A stretch of 64,000 nucleotides of DNA, taken from Sporomusaceae bacterium FL31 (lineage in GTDB: Bacteria; Bacillota; Negativicutes; DSM-1736; Dendrosporobacteraceae). Position numbers and translations under genes: made by a program. The notes below the pieces were generated by a model. The model was not told the DNA's origin. It saw only the letters and a list, made by a program, of their open reading frames with translations, and did no database searches. Shown here in pieces: positions 46,322-55,214 of the stretch (positions are counted from its first letter, which is position 1; every line of letters begins with the position of its first letter). The stretch covers positions 134,866 through 198,865 of the forward strand of contig BIFV01000007.1 in assembly GCA_003990955.1 (NCBI GenBank), in the 5' to 3' direction.

Positions 46322-47188
46322 ATGAATGAACTACCAGAAATAAATATAAATTGGTTTCCCGGTCACATGGCCAAAGCTCAGAGAATGATTCGAGAGCATT
46401 TAAAACTAGTCGATGTAGTGATTGAGTTGTTGGATGCAAGGATTCCTGCTAGCAGTGCTAATCCAGTCATTAATAACATCATTGAAAATAAACCCCGCGT
46501 GATTGCTCTCAATAAAGCCGATTTAGCTGAGCCGGAATGGACTGAGCGATGGATCAATGAGTTTCGTCAGCAAGGATTACAGGTGGTTGCTATAGACTCT
46601 ATGACCGGCAAAGGTACCAAAACTCTAGTGAGTCGAGTCGAGCAATTAGCTAGTGCAAAAATAGCTCATCTAGCTGCTAAAGGAATTAATCCACGGGCAG
46701 TGCGGGCCATGATTTTAGGTATACCGAATGTTGGTAAATCTTCACTCATCAACCGACTGTTAGGAACGGCAACAGTTCGTACCGCTGATAAGCCAGGCGT
46801 TACACGCGGTAAGCAATGGATTAAAATCGGGAAAAATTTGGAACTGCTAGATACACCAGGCGTTTTATGGCCTAAATTTGAAGATCCAGAAGTTGGTTTT
46901 AAATTAGCCGTGACTGGTGCGATTAATGATGAAGTTTATGATATGGAAAAGCTAATCGATAAATTTCTAAAACTTTTACGCGAAAATTATAGCGATAGGT
47001 TATTAGAGCGTTATAAACTCAATTCACCATTGCCTGAAGACAGTTTGGCGTTGTTAGAATTAATTGCAAAAAAACGTGGCTGTTTACGAAGTGGCGGTAT
47101 TATTGATGAAGAAAAAGCACGTAGAATTATACTAAATGAATTTCGTGCCGGAAAACTCGGTGCTTTCACGTTAGATGATATACAATAA
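46322..47188 (+). CDS. rbgA: Ribosome biogenesis GTPase RbgA
   Basis: Late 50S assembly GTPase (YlqF). 288 residues with circularly permuted GTPase motifs: INWFPGHMAKAQRM, G4 NKADL near 62, then G1 GIPNVGKSSLINRL near 135, and G3 DTPGVLWPK. ATG 46322 is chosen for GAGAGTGA spacing. Sits between lepB and rnhB as in Bacillus. Confidence 0.96.
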   Translation: MNELPEININWFPGHMAKAQRMIREHLKLVDVVIELLDARIPASSANPVINNIIENKPRVIALNKADLAEPEWTERWINEFRQQGLQVVAIDSMTGKGTKTLVSRVEQLASAKIAHLAAKGINPRAVRAMILGIPNVGKSSLINRLLGTATVRTADKPGVTRGKQWIKIGKNLELLDTPGVLWPKFEDPEVGFKLAVTGAINDEVYDMEKLIDKFLKLLRENYSDRLLERYKLNSPLPEDSLALLELIAKKRGCLRSGGIIDEEKARRIILNEFRAGKLGAFTLDDIQ

Positions 47189-47192
47189 TATA

Positions 47193-47239
47193 TAAATAAA
47201 AAGAGAAATAGCAAGTATTGCTATTTCTCTTTTTATTTA
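47193..47239. terminator. Terminator of the trmD-rbgA segment
   Basis: Perfect 22-bp inverted repeat (47193-47214 / 47218-47239) with A and T runs. Confidence 0.92.
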
Positions 47240-47247
47240 TAAGAATT

Positions 47248-47280
47248 ATGACTGATTATCTCTTTCAGATAATCAGTCAT
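47248..47280. repeat. 14-bp perfect inverted repeat upstream of rnhB
   Basis: ATGACTGATTATCT (47248-47261), 5-base gap, mirror at 47267-47280. No T-run follows, and it lies between a terminator and the rnhB gene, so an operator or RNA structure is more likely than a terminator. Confidence 0.6.
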
Positions 47281-47387
47281 GGTAAAACTAAGTTTTCTAG
47301 GGAGGTTGACAAGGGATTTTTAGACTTATCAAGAATATATAATAGATGTATATTATTTTGGTTTATAAAGTTTCGGAGTGATTATTT

Positions 47388-48164
47388 TTGAGTATTTCAC
47401 GTTTAACTGTAGCGCAAATAACATCTTTATTAGCGCAAGAAACCATAGCTGAACATATCATTGCTGATTTAAAAACCGATTCGAGGATTTCGGTAGTGCG
47501 CCTTTTACAAAAATGGCAGCAACGTCAATTGGCAGCGTTGATGGAAAAGGAACGCGTGCAAAATTTATATAAACATGAACGCTTGCTACACGCAAAAGGC
47601 TATAATCTGATTGCTGGCGTTGATGAGGCTGGCCGCGGCCCACTAGCTGGTCCGGTTGTTATTGGAGCAGCAATTATGCCACTCGGCTATTATTTGCCGA
47701 ATTTAAATGATTCAAAAAAATTATCTGCTGCCCAGCGGTTTGAATTGTATAAAGAAATAACGAAATCGGCGATTGCATCAACGCATATCGTCATTGATGT
47801 TGCCGACATAGACAATCTGAATATATATCAAGCAACAATTAAAGGCATGTATGCCGCCATTTCATCGTTATGTCCGCAGCCTGAAGCCGTATTAATTGAT
47901 GCAGTCCCACTGCCGAATCTACGCTTGCATTCGACTTCATTAATTGGCGGTGATGCTATTTCAGCATCTATTGCTGCAGCTTCGATCATTGCCAAAGTTG
48001 AGCGTGATCTTATCATGGATGATCTTGATAAGCGATTCCCGGGCTATGGTTTTGCCAAACATAAAGGCTATGGTACTGCGGAACATATGAAAGCTATCCA
48101 AAAAGAAGGCCCTTGTCCAATACATAGGAGAAGCTTTGAACCCATTAAATCGTGGGGGGAATAG
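47388..48164 (+). CDS. rnhB: Ribonuclease HII
   Basis: Removes ribonucleotides from DNA-RNA hybrids. 258 residues with TTG start after GGAGTGA. The first 70 residues are the Firmicute N-terminal extension; the catalytic Asp-Glu lie in AGVDEAGRGPLAGPVV, with NDSKKLSAAQR and AVLIDAVPL next. The last acidic residue is near SIIAKVERDLIMDDL. The adjacent FliK-like gene follows two bases after the stop. Confidence 0.96.
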   Translation: MSISRLTVAQITSLLAQETIAEHIIADLKTDSRISVVRLLQKWQQRQLAALMEKERVQNLYKHERLLHAKGYNLIAGVDEAGRGPLAGPVVIGAAIMPLGYYLPNLNDSKKLSAAQRFELYKEITKSAIASTHIVIDVADIDNLNIYQATIKGMYAAISSLCPQPEAVLIDAVPLPNLRLHSTSLIGGDAISASIAAASIIAKVERDLIMDDLDKRFPGYGFAKHKGYGTAEHMKAIQKEGPCPIHRRSFEPIKSWGE

Positions 48165-48166
48165 CC

Positions 48167-49930
48167 ATGAAGATAGCTCTCAATAACACCAGTGCTGTAG
48201 TAACTCCATTATCCGGCATTGTTAGTTCAGATAACAAATTAGCGGCAAATAGTCAACAAACGGCTACGACAACAACTGATACGACAAACCAACCTCAATT
48301 GCAAATTGATAAGTCAATTAGTAGTCTCTTAGCACAATTAGCAAAATCATTGGTAACTCGTAATAATATCCTACAACAATTGCCTCAGGACATTATTACG
48401 TACGTTGAGCAGATATTGCAACAAACCATGCCTGATGAGGAAAATCTTGCAAAAGGGTTGTCGAGCTTATTAAAAGCGCAAAAGAACTCAAATGAACAAC
48501 TAAAAACCTTATCTGCTACGCTGAATTTTTTAAGTGCAGATTCTTCGGCTCCAGTACCAAGATTGCCGGAATCCCTTGTGACATTACTTAATAAGGCCGC
48601 AATCATGCATTCTAGTGAAGCCTTATCAGCTGATACGGGAAAATCAGATAGCACATTGCTATTAAAGTTAGCGCATCAACTTCTAGATGGTGCAACACAT
48701 GAGCAGGCTGCGAATTCAGTTAGATCCATGTGGAACAATTCAGTATTTTCTTCTAACAATAAGTTAAATACAGCCTTTCAACAGCTAACTAAGCAATTGG
48801 CGATTCCACTTGCTGATAGAGAAAACAGCAACGATGGTATCAGTCCTTCGTTAATCGAGGCTAGCGATACTTCAGCACCTGCATTAGCAAAAAATACTTC
48901 TCCTGAGTCAGCTATCCGGCATTCCGATTCAGATATTCCTTCAACTAAGCAGCAGCTAAGCTCGCCTGGTTCCATGACAAGCCAAGAGAACGACAACAGC
49001 ACACCAGTACTAAAACCACTAGTTAAAGAACAACAAGTTTTAGCTCAGCAACAATTGGCGAGTTCAGTCGAAGATGATGGATTAGCTGACAATAAAAATT
49101 TTTCAGGAATATCTCAGCAAGTTGTTGATGAGCTTACATCGGAAAACCCAGCAACAAGTCAAACCTCTCAAAAAGTTCTAGCATACAATGAAGGCAAGAC
49201 AGCTGAGCTTGACAGCACGATTTTAAAGCAGGTAATACAAGAATTCGCCCAAAGCATCCTTCTTACCAAACAGCAACAACTTACCAGGTCAGATATTGCC
49301 GTAGTACAACAATTATCCGACGATATCCATGCTGAATCTTTAGATGAAGATTTACCAAATTTGAAGCAGTTTTTTACCGCGATATTTGAGGCTATGCCTG
49401 CTGTAGTCAAACAGGCTGCGCAAAAACTTCCTGAAATTCAGCAATTATGGTTATTAAAACAACTGGATCAAATGACACAATTAACTGGATTAGATGTTAA
49501 AACGATGCAGCAAAGTAGTAAATTACTCGACCAATTAGGCCAATCTTTAAATAGCTCAACTAATCAACATGCTGAAAGTTTCGAAGGACATCGATCGCTA
49601 ACTTTCACTTTACCGCTCTATTTTGGTGAACAGCAGCAAAGCTATCCGGCTTATTTTCATATTTATCATCAAAATAGGAAAGAAGACAGCATTGATTCTG
49701 AGCTAGATCGTGAAACTTGGCTGCGGGTATCTTTAGTTACTGAGAATGCAGGTGCTGTCGACCTAATTTTTCGTCTGTTTAAGGATAACCAGCTCAATTT
49801 ACGGGTTGGCCTTGATAATCATAATGCGGCACAGCTTTTTAATGGATTTATTCCGGAAATTCGTACAGCAATAGAAAGTACACCCATTACCGTAACTGAT
49901 ATTAGCATTAACACAATAGGTGAAAAATGA
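48167..49930 (+). CDS. FliK-like hook-length-control domain protein (YlqG position)
   Basis: 587 residues. The N-terminal two thirds are low-complexity, rich in Gln, Ser, Thr and Asn. The last 130 residues (FEGHRSLTFTLPLYF, then WLRVSLVTENAGAVDLIFRLFKDNQLNLRVGL) resemble the C-terminal Flg_hook domain of FliK. ATG after GGGGGGAAT. The next gene is an FlhB C-terminal fragment overlapping by four bases, as FliK acts on FlhB. In Bacillus ylqG and ylqH occupy these positions. No other flagellar gene is in the window. Confidence 0.7.
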   Translation: MKIALNNTSAVVTPLSGIVSSDNKLAANSQQTATTTTDTTNQPQLQIDKSISSLLAQLAKSLVTRNNILQQLPQDIITYVEQILQQTMPDEENLAKGLSSLLKAQKNSNEQLKTLSATLNFLSADSSAPVPRLPESLVTLLNKAAIMHSSEALSADTGKSDSTLLLKLAHQLLDGATHEQAANSVRSMWNNSVFSSNNKLNTAFQQLTKQLAIPLADRENSNDGISPSLIEASDTSAPALAKNTSPESAIRHSDSDIPSTKQQLSSPGSMTSQENDNSTPVLKPLVKEQQVLAQQQLASSVEDDGLADNKNFSGISQQVVDELTSENPATSQTSQKVLAYNEGKTAELDSTILKQVIQEFAQSILLTKQQQLTRSDIAVVQQLSDDIHAESLDEDLPNLKQFFTAIFEAMPAVVKQAAQKLPEIQQLWLLKQLDQMTQLTGLDVKTMQQSSKLLDQLGQSLNSSTNQHAESFEGHRSLTFTLPLYFGEQQQSYPAYFHIYHQNRKEDSIDSELDRETWLRVSLVTENAGAVDLIFRLFKDNQLNLRVGLDNHNAAQLFNGFIPEIRTAIESTPITVTDISINTIGEK

Positions 49931-50220
49931 GTGAAGAAAACAATCTTGAGAAACGTCAGCAAGCCATTGCGTTAACCTATGACATGGCAAAGAATGCAGC
50001 ACCGAAAGTTGTCGCCAAAGGAACAGGTCACCTTGCTGAGCAAATTTTAGCAGCTGCCCATAAAAATGCCGTTCCGGTTTATCAGAATAAAACATTGACC
50101 GGAATGCTTATGGCTATAGATCTAGACCGCGAAATTCCTCCTGAGTTGTATCGCGTCGTCGCCGAAGTTTTAGCTTATGTATACCGTATTGACCAAAGGT
50201 TGGGAAACCGTCTAAAATAG
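49927..50220 (+). CDS. ylqH: FlhB C-terminal-like export-switch protein (YlqH)
   Basis: 97 residues corresponding to the cytoplasmic domain of FlhB/EscU: QQAIALTYDMAKNAAPKVVAKG, VPVYQNKTLTGMLMAIDLDREIPPELYRVVAEVLAYVYRID. The autocleavage motif NPTH is absent; the sequence starts right where the post-cleavage segment would. It is a stand-alone remnant family common in Firmicutes. Possibly binds the FliK-like partner upstream. Confidence 0.85.
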   Translation: MSEENNLEKRQQAIALTYDMAKNAAPKVVAKGTGHLAEQILAAAHKNAVPVYQNKTLTGMLMAIDLDREIPPELYRVVAEVLAYVYRIDQRLGNRLK

Positions 50221-50229
50221 GAGGTTAGC

Positions 50230-51294
50230 ATGCGTCGAATTCTACTTGATAACATCTCTTCGGGAATGAAACTCGCGAAGCCACTATATAATGCTGATGG
50301 CATGGTATTGCTTAATGCTGGAATTGAATTGCAGGAACGTTTTATCAATCGTCTTAAAGAACTAGATGTAAGTTATATTTATGTGGAAGATGACTTAACT
50401 CAAGATATTGATATTCCTGATGTAATTGGTGAGAAAACAAGAGTTGAAGCGGTTTCTAACGCAAAAAAAATTATGGAGCAAATTAGACTAGGCCGTGGAG
50501 TTGATGCAACTCAGGCTAAGAAAGTAACCAATACACTGGTTGATGAGCTATGCCGGAACAAAGGGGTTATGGCTAATTTTTCTGATATGCGAACCCGTAA
50601 TGATTATTTATTTGCCCATTCTGTCAATGTATGCGTACTTTCAGTCATGACTGGAATTAGTTTGGGGTTTGATGAGTTACGACTCCAAGACTTAGGTGTT
50701 GGCGCTTTATTGCACGATGTTGGAAAAACCGAAGTGACTCCAGAGGTACTCAATAAGGCAGGCCGTTTAACACAGGAAGAAAGTGACGAAATAAAAAAGC
50801 ATCCAGTTTTAGGATTTAATATTCTTCGTGCCAATCCGGATATTAGCCTTATTTCGGCGCACTGCGCATTTCAACACCATGAACGTTTTGATGGAACCGG
50901 CTATCCTCGGGGATTGAAAGAAGATGAAATCCATCAATACGCACAAATTGTTGCTATCGCTGATGTGTATGACGCATTAACCTCAGATGCAACGTACCGC
51001 CGGGCAATGCCAGTGTATGAAGCGGTTGCAATCATCACAAAAGCAGGCGGCACTTACTTTAGCAATGAATTAGTCAAGGTATTTGTGGACAATATAGCCG
51101 TATACCCTATTGGGTCTGTGGTACGGCTTAATAATAATCAAATCGGCGTTGTGGTAGACATTTCACGCGAAGCTAAATCCAAGCCAGTTATTAGAATTTT
51201 ATTTGATGAAAATAAAAGGCATGTCGATAAGCTTATTGAATTGGATTTGTCCAAGAATTCCCGCTTGTATATAGCCGATGTTGTTGAAAGATAG
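50230..51294 (+). CDS. HD-GYP domain protein, probable c-di-GMP phosphodiesterase
   Basis: 354 residues, ATG after GGAGG. N-terminal DUF3391-like part (SSGMKLAKPLYNADGMVLLNAG), then an HD-GYP domain: HSVNVCVLSVMTGI, LLHDVGKTEV, HHERFDGTGYPRGLKEDEI, ADVYDALTSD. The metal-binding His/Asp residues and GYP are intact, so hydrolysis of c-di-GMP is likely. It is the only visible c-di-GMP turnover protein in the window and may bear on the riboswitch at 58785-58862. Gap to the YlqH gene is 9 bases. Confidence 0.92.
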   Translation: MRRILLDNISSGMKLAKPLYNADGMVLLNAGIELQERFINRLKELDVSYIYVEDDLTQDIDIPDVIGEKTRVEAVSNAKKIMEQIRLGRGVDATQAKKVTNTLVDELCRNKGVMANFSDMRTRNDYLFAHSVNVCVLSVMTGISLGFDELRLQDLGVGALLHDVGKTEVTPEVLNKAGRLTQEESDEIKKHPVLGFNILRANPDISLISAHCAFQHHERFDGTGYPRGLKEDEIHQYAQIVAIADVYDALTSDATYRRAMPVYEAVAIITKAGGTYFSNELVKVFVDNIAVYPIGSVVRLNNNQIGVVVDISREAKSKPVIRILFDENKRHVDKLIELDLSKNSRLYIADVVER

Positions 51295-51367
51295 ATTTCT
51301 TCAATTGCATTTAATGCACAAAATCTGTCGCTAGTCTCATCGCGAAAAAATATTTTGCTTACTGGTA

Positions 51368-51405
51368 ATAGGCAGCATCCTTAAGGCAGGATGTTGCCTA
51401 TTTTT
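51368..51405 (+). terminator. Terminator after the HD-GYP gene
   Basis: ATAGGCAGCATCCT pairs with AGGATGTTGCCTAT (one G-T), then TTTTT. Confidence 0.88.
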
Positions 51406-51434
51406 AGGGAATAAGATAGTCGAGGTGGTCACTG

Positions 51435-51794
51435 GTGAATCATATTACACTAGGCGATTTAGGTGAGCAAGCAGCAAGTCGTTATTTAACCGCCAAAGGC
51501 TATACGCTTACTCATCGCAAATACCGGACTAAATTAGGTGAAATTGATATTATTGCAAAATATAAGAATACGATTATTTTTGTAGAGGTCAAGACACGCC
51601 GAAATACAACTTATGGATCACCAGCAGAAGCTGTTAATTATCGCAAACAACAGAAAATCATTCAAACAGCACAGTGTTATCTTAAACATTCAAATAATTA
51701 TAACTGCTTATGTCGGTTTGATATATTAGAGGTAGTTCTAGGAAATCAAGGTGTTTTTACTTTTAATCATATTACTAACGCATTTGGCGAGTAA
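51435..51794 (+). CDS. yraN: YraN/UPF0102 family nuclease-fold protein
   Basis: 119 residues, GTG start after GAGGTGG. LGDLGEQAASRYLTAKGYTL and the restriction-endonuclease-like core GEIDIIAKYKNTIIFVEVKTRRN (D-x-EVK type) define the family. Widely conserved beside rnhB or yifB; role in DNA or recombination is suspected but not proven. Confidence 0.92.
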   Translation: MNHITLGDLGEQAASRYLTAKGYTLTHRKYRTKLGEIDIIAKYKNTIIFVEVKTRRNTTYGSPAEAVNYRKQQKIIQTAQCYLKHSNNYNCLCRFDILEVVLGNQGVFTFNHITNAFGE

Positions 51795-51811
51795 AAGGGG
51801 TTTATAAAAAA

Positions 51812-52372
51812 ATGCGAATCATTGTTGGGATTACTGGAGCCAGTGGTTCAATTTATGGAGTAAGATTAATTGAGGTATTAAAAGCTGTGGGTTGTGAAAT
51901 CCATGCAGTCATTTCGGAAAGCGGTTGGCAGGTTCTAGAATATGAATGTGGTTTGACGAAAAGTGATATAGAAACTAGAGTAGACGTTTTACATGATGTT
52001 AATAATATTGCAGCGTCAATTGCCAGTGGATCCTTTAGAACAGACGCGATGATTATTGTCCCTTGTTCTATGCGCACCTTGGGGGGAATAGCTAATGGAA
52101 TTGCCGATAGTCTGCTATTGCGGGCTGCCGATGTTGTACTCAAAGAAGGCAGACCGTTATTATTAGTTCCACGTGAGACACCACTAAATGCTATCCACTT
52201 AGAAAATATGTTGAAACTAGCGCGGATTGGTGTAAAGATTATTCCAGCTAGTCCGGGATTTTATCATCGTCCTAAAAACTTGGATTCTCTCGTTGATATG
52301 ATGGTGGGGAAAATATGTGATATGTTGAATATTGAGCATTCCTTGTTTGAACGCTGGCAGGGAAACCTTTAA
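51812..52372 (+). CDS. ubiX: Flavin prenyltransferase UbiX/Pad1
   Basis: Makes prenylated FMN, the cofactor of UbiD-type decarboxylases. 186 residues. IIVGITGASGSIYGVRLIEVL at the N-terminus, IIVPCSMRTLGGIANGIADSLLLRAADV, and LVPRETPLNAIHLENML are hallmark stretches. No ubiD gene is next to it, so the decarboxylase must be encoded elsewhere. Confidence 0.95.
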   Translation: MRIIVGITGASGSIYGVRLIEVLKAVGCEIHAVISESGWQVLEYECGLTKSDIETRVDVLHDVNNIAASIASGSFRTDAMIIVPCSMRTLGGIANGIADSLLLRAADVVLKEGRPLLLVPRETPLNAIHLENMLKLARIGVKIIPASPGFYHRPKNLDSLVDMMVGKICDMLNIEHSLFERWQGNL

Positions 52373-52386
52373 TGGGGAGGTAGGCT

Positions 52387-53907
52387 GTGTTTGCACAAAC
52401 ATATGGATCAACGACACTAGGACTTAATGGTGTTTTAATTCATGTTGAAGTGGACATTACAAATGGGATACCGACTTTTGATATCGTAGGATTACCGGAT
52501 ACTGCAGTTCGCGAATCGAGAGAAAGAGTTCGTGCTGCAATTAAGAATTCTGGTTTTGAATTTCCGACGCGTCGAATTACGATCAATCTTGCACCTGCGG
52601 ATATTAAAAAGGATAGCTCAGGTTTGGATTTACCTATCGCGGTTGGAATATTATCAGCAAGTGGACAAATTGATGCCACTGTAGCACAGAACTATCTTTT
52701 TGTAAGCGAACTGTCTTTGGAGGGAAAACTGCGAGGTATCACCGGTTTGTTACCCATGGCGATTAACTCATTGCAAAACAGCATAGTCAACCTAGTTGTA
52801 GCACCAGATAACGTGAATGAAGCTCTATTGGTCGACGGATTGACTGTATATGCTCCAAATACCCTAACTGATGTTATATTATTTCTCAAAGGCGACCATA
52901 CGTTAAATCCAGTTAAAAAAGATCCCATAGGCGAGCCAGACACGGTTATTATTGAAGACTTTGCTGACGTACAAGGTCAGTTCGCTGCTAAGCGGGCTCT
53001 GGAAATTGCAGCAGCAGGCGGGCATAATGTATTGATGGTCGGGCCTCCGGGATCTGGGAAAACCATGCTGGCGCGGCGAATCAATTCAATTTTACCGACA
53101 ATGTCCAATCAAGAGGCACTGGAGATTACCAAAATCTATAGTATCGCAGGTCTGCTAAGTAGTACTGGACTAATCAAAAATCGACCATTTCGCAGCCCAC
53201 ATCACACAATATCCGATGCAGGAATGATTGGTGGTGGGCGAATTCCCCGTCCGGGTGAAGTGACACTGAGCCATAATGGTGTGTTGTTTTTGGATGAACT
53301 GCCTGAATTCTCTAAAGCTGCATTGGAAGTGCTGCGACAGCCATTAGAAGATGGGCAAGTAACGATATCACGAGTCAATGCATCATTATCCTATCCAGCA
53401 AAGCTGATGTTAATCGCATCGATGAATCCGTGTCCGTGTGGATTTCTTACAGATTCCTCCAATCAATGTGTTTGCAGCATCAATGAAGTGCGGCGTTATA
53501 CAAAGAAAATATCCGGACCATTATTGGATCGTATTGATATTCATATTCATGTTCCGCGCTTAGATTACCACGAATTAACTGGTGATGCGATCACTGAAAG
53601 TTCAACACTCATACGTCAGCGCGTAGAAGCGGCTAGAGTAATCCAACGAAGTCGGCTGTTTAAGTACGGGCTGTTTTGTAATGCGCAAATGGGACATAAA
53701 AATGTAAAAGCAACCTGTACCTTAACTCCTGAAGCGCAAAATTTATTAAAACAAGCTTTTACCAAAATGAATCTTAGTGCTCGGAGTTATGACAGAATTA
53801 TTAAGGTTGGGCGCACGATTGCCGATTTAGCCCAGTCGGATAAAATCACGGAACTACATATTGCCGAAGCAATAAAACTTCGCAGTAATGTAAACAACGT
53901 CTTTTGA
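52387..53907 (+). CDS. yifB: YifB/ComM family AAA+ ATPase
   Basis: 506 residues, GTG start after GGGGAGG. N-terminal ATP-dependent Lon-substrate-like domain (DIVGLPDTAVRESRERVRAA), Walker A GPPGSGKTMLARR near 220, Walker B VLFLDELPEF, and a Zn-type CPCG/CVC stretch (MNPCPCGFLTD). ComM homologues are branch-migration helicases in natural transformation. Listed between ubiX and yqeG. Mg-chelatase is the older, misleading label. Confidence 0.93.
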   Translation: MFAQTYGSTTLGLNGVLIHVEVDITNGIPTFDIVGLPDTAVRESRERVRAAIKNSGFEFPTRRITINLAPADIKKDSSGLDLPIAVGILSASGQIDATVAQNYLFVSELSLEGKLRGITGLLPMAINSLQNSIVNLVVAPDNVNEALLVDGLTVYAPNTLTDVILFLKGDHTLNPVKKDPIGEPDTVIIEDFADVQGQFAAKRALEIAAAGGHNVLMVGPPGSGKTMLARRINSILPTMSNQEALEITKIYSIAGLLSSTGLIKNRPFRSPHHTISDAGMIGGGRIPRPGEVTLSHNGVLFLDELPEFSKAALEVLRQPLEDGQVTISRVNASLSYPAKLMLIASMNPCPCGFLTDSSNQCVCSINEVRRYTKKISGPLLDRIDIHIHVPRLDYHELTGDAITESSTLIRQRVEAARVIQRSRLFKYGLFCNAQMGHKNVKATCTLTPEAQNLLKQAFTKMNLSARSYDRIIKVGRTIADLAQSDKITELHIAEAIKLRSNVNNVF

Positions 53908-53924
53908 ACGGAGGGGCATTAGTT

Positions 53925-54428
53925 ATGGAATTACTACGACCAAATTATATTGCGAAATCATTACATGATATTAATTTGAATGAATTACGACAAAATGGTA
54001 TTCGTGGTGTAATTTTTGATTTAGACAATACGATTATTCCCTGGGACAGCCCCAGTATGCAGCCCGAAATTATCGAGTGGATGAAAAATTTATTACAGCA
54101 AGGTTATCGTGTTTGCCTGCTTTCTAATAACATGACACATCGAGTGAAACATATTGCTGAACTATTAGGCGTTCCGTATGTACCCAGAGCCTATAAACCT
54201 GCTAAAACTGGATTTCGGCGTGCCATTGCTCAATTAAAACTTAAGCCGACAGAGATTGCCGTAGTAGGGGATCAGCTTTTTACTGACGTTTTAGGTGGTA
54301 ATCGCCTCAATTTATTTACAATCTGGGTATCTCCACTTAGCACCAATGAATTCATTGGTACTAAAATCACTCGTAAGATTGAACGGTTGACAGTTCGTCT
54401 ATTAAAGGCTAAGGGTCTTATTAAATGA
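53925..54428 (+). CDS. yqeG: YqeG family HAD phosphatase
   Basis: 167 residues from ATG 53925 after GGAGGGG. HAD motif I GVIFDLDNTIIPWDSP, motif II LLSNN, motif III GDQLFTDVLGGN. YqeG/HAD-IIIA phosphatases act on phosphatidylglycerophosphate-like or sugar-phosphate substrates in relatives; the exact substrate is not seen. It starts 18 bases after yifB. Confidence 0.92.
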   Translation: MELLRPNYIAKSLHDINLNELRQNGIRGVIFDLDNTIIPWDSPSMQPEIIEWMKNLLQQGYRVCLLSNNMTHRVKHIAELLGVPYVPRAYKPAKTGFRRAIAQLKLKPTEIAVVGDQLFTDVLGGNRLNLFTIWVSPLSTNEFIGTKITRKIERLTVRLLKAKGLIK

Positions 54429-54452
54429 TGGTTCATTTAGTTAGAAACATGT

Positions 54453-54638
54453 ATGAGCAATAAGCAAAAGTGTACAGACTGTCATCATTATTATGTTACC
54501 TGGGACAAGAACTTTCCTTATGGTTGTAAAGCTATGGGATTTAAAAGTCCAATGGCGCCTTCAATTGTGGTGAGACAATCATCCGGTCAGAATTGTCTAG
54601 CTTTTGTTAGGAAACAGAAACTTAATGATAAAATCTAA
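54453..54638 (+). CDS. Small cysteine-containing protein
   Basis: 61 residues with C-x2-C (KCTDCHHYYVTWDKNFPYGC) and later CLAF. The HYYVTWD...PYGCKAMGFKS pattern is shared with short bacterial proteins often labelled uracil-DNA glycosylase by mistake; no glycosylase motif is present. No strong ribosome site is seen, so expression with yqeG is assumed. Confidence 0.6.
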   Translation: MSNKQKCTDCHHYYVTWDKNFPYGCKAMGFKSPMAPSIVVRQSSGQNCLAFVRKQKLNDKI

Positions 54639-54987
54639 TTTCTAGTTTTTTTGTTATAACTTTTAATATCAATTATAAAGAAGTTATACCCCAATATGCT
54701 GAGTATACTGGAGCATACCAAAGTTATAATAAGGAATTCGATATGAGGACCTTCCAATTCAAACCTATAGCTGGCAACTCAAAACTATTTAGGCAGATTC
54801 CAGAAAGGTGAATATAGCCTGTACCTCTTCAAATTGGATTTTTTGCACGACAAAAACGGATTTTTGTGCTATTTAAGAACGTAGGTGCAAATCAGCAGGA
54901 TGGATAGGGAATAAGCTGAGAAATATAGATTTGCGATTTATTCATGGTAGCGTCATCACTTTTTACGTTCTATACTAAAAGGCTGAA
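54639..54987. other. Gene-poor stretch, nothing supportable
   Basis: AT-rich, with a few short frames. One 22-codon frame near 54742 has AAGGAA upstream but no recognisable product. No RNA gene or repeat is seen. Confidence 0.5.
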
Positions 54988-55017
54988 AAAAGGATGCCCC
55001 TAAACGGGCATCCTTTT
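54988..55017. terminator. Terminator of the minus-strand 65-residue gene
   Basis: AAAAGGATGCCC / GGGCATCCTTTT stem; the T-run for the minus strand is on its left side. Confidence 0.85.
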
Positions 55018-55214
55018 CAATCCGGATCAACACATGAAGTTCGAACTTTTTCCCAACGATGGCATTTCTTGTCCAGTTCCTTTCGAAAAACTCTAAACAA
55101 TACTCGCTCGTCAAATATAGCTCCAGGAATAACTTCTTTAACTGCTGCAGACAATGCTGTTCTAGTTTCAATACTAAGTTCATCAATTATATCTACCAGT
55201 TTAACTCGTGGCAT
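55017..55214 (-). CDS. Orphan 65-residue protein
   Basis: ATG at 55214 preceded by AAAGGAGAAAATT: a good ribosome site, and its own terminator directly after the stop, so it is likely expressed. The sequence is mixed alpha/beta and charged (LVDIIDELSIETRTALSAAVKEVIPGA). No family recognised. A late CVDPD end carries the one cysteine that could matter. Confidence 0.65.
   Translation of the reverse strand: MPRVKLVDIIDELSIETRTALSAAVKEVIPGAIFDERVLFRVFRKELDKKCHRWEKVRTSCVDPD

Noticed and set aside
47306..47343. rnhB promoter TTGACA plus TATAAT
   Set aside because: The two hexamers are 26 bases apart, too far for one sigma-A promoter.
54742..54810. 22-codon frame after AAGGAATTC
   Set aside because: Weak spacing, no recognisable product, no terminator.
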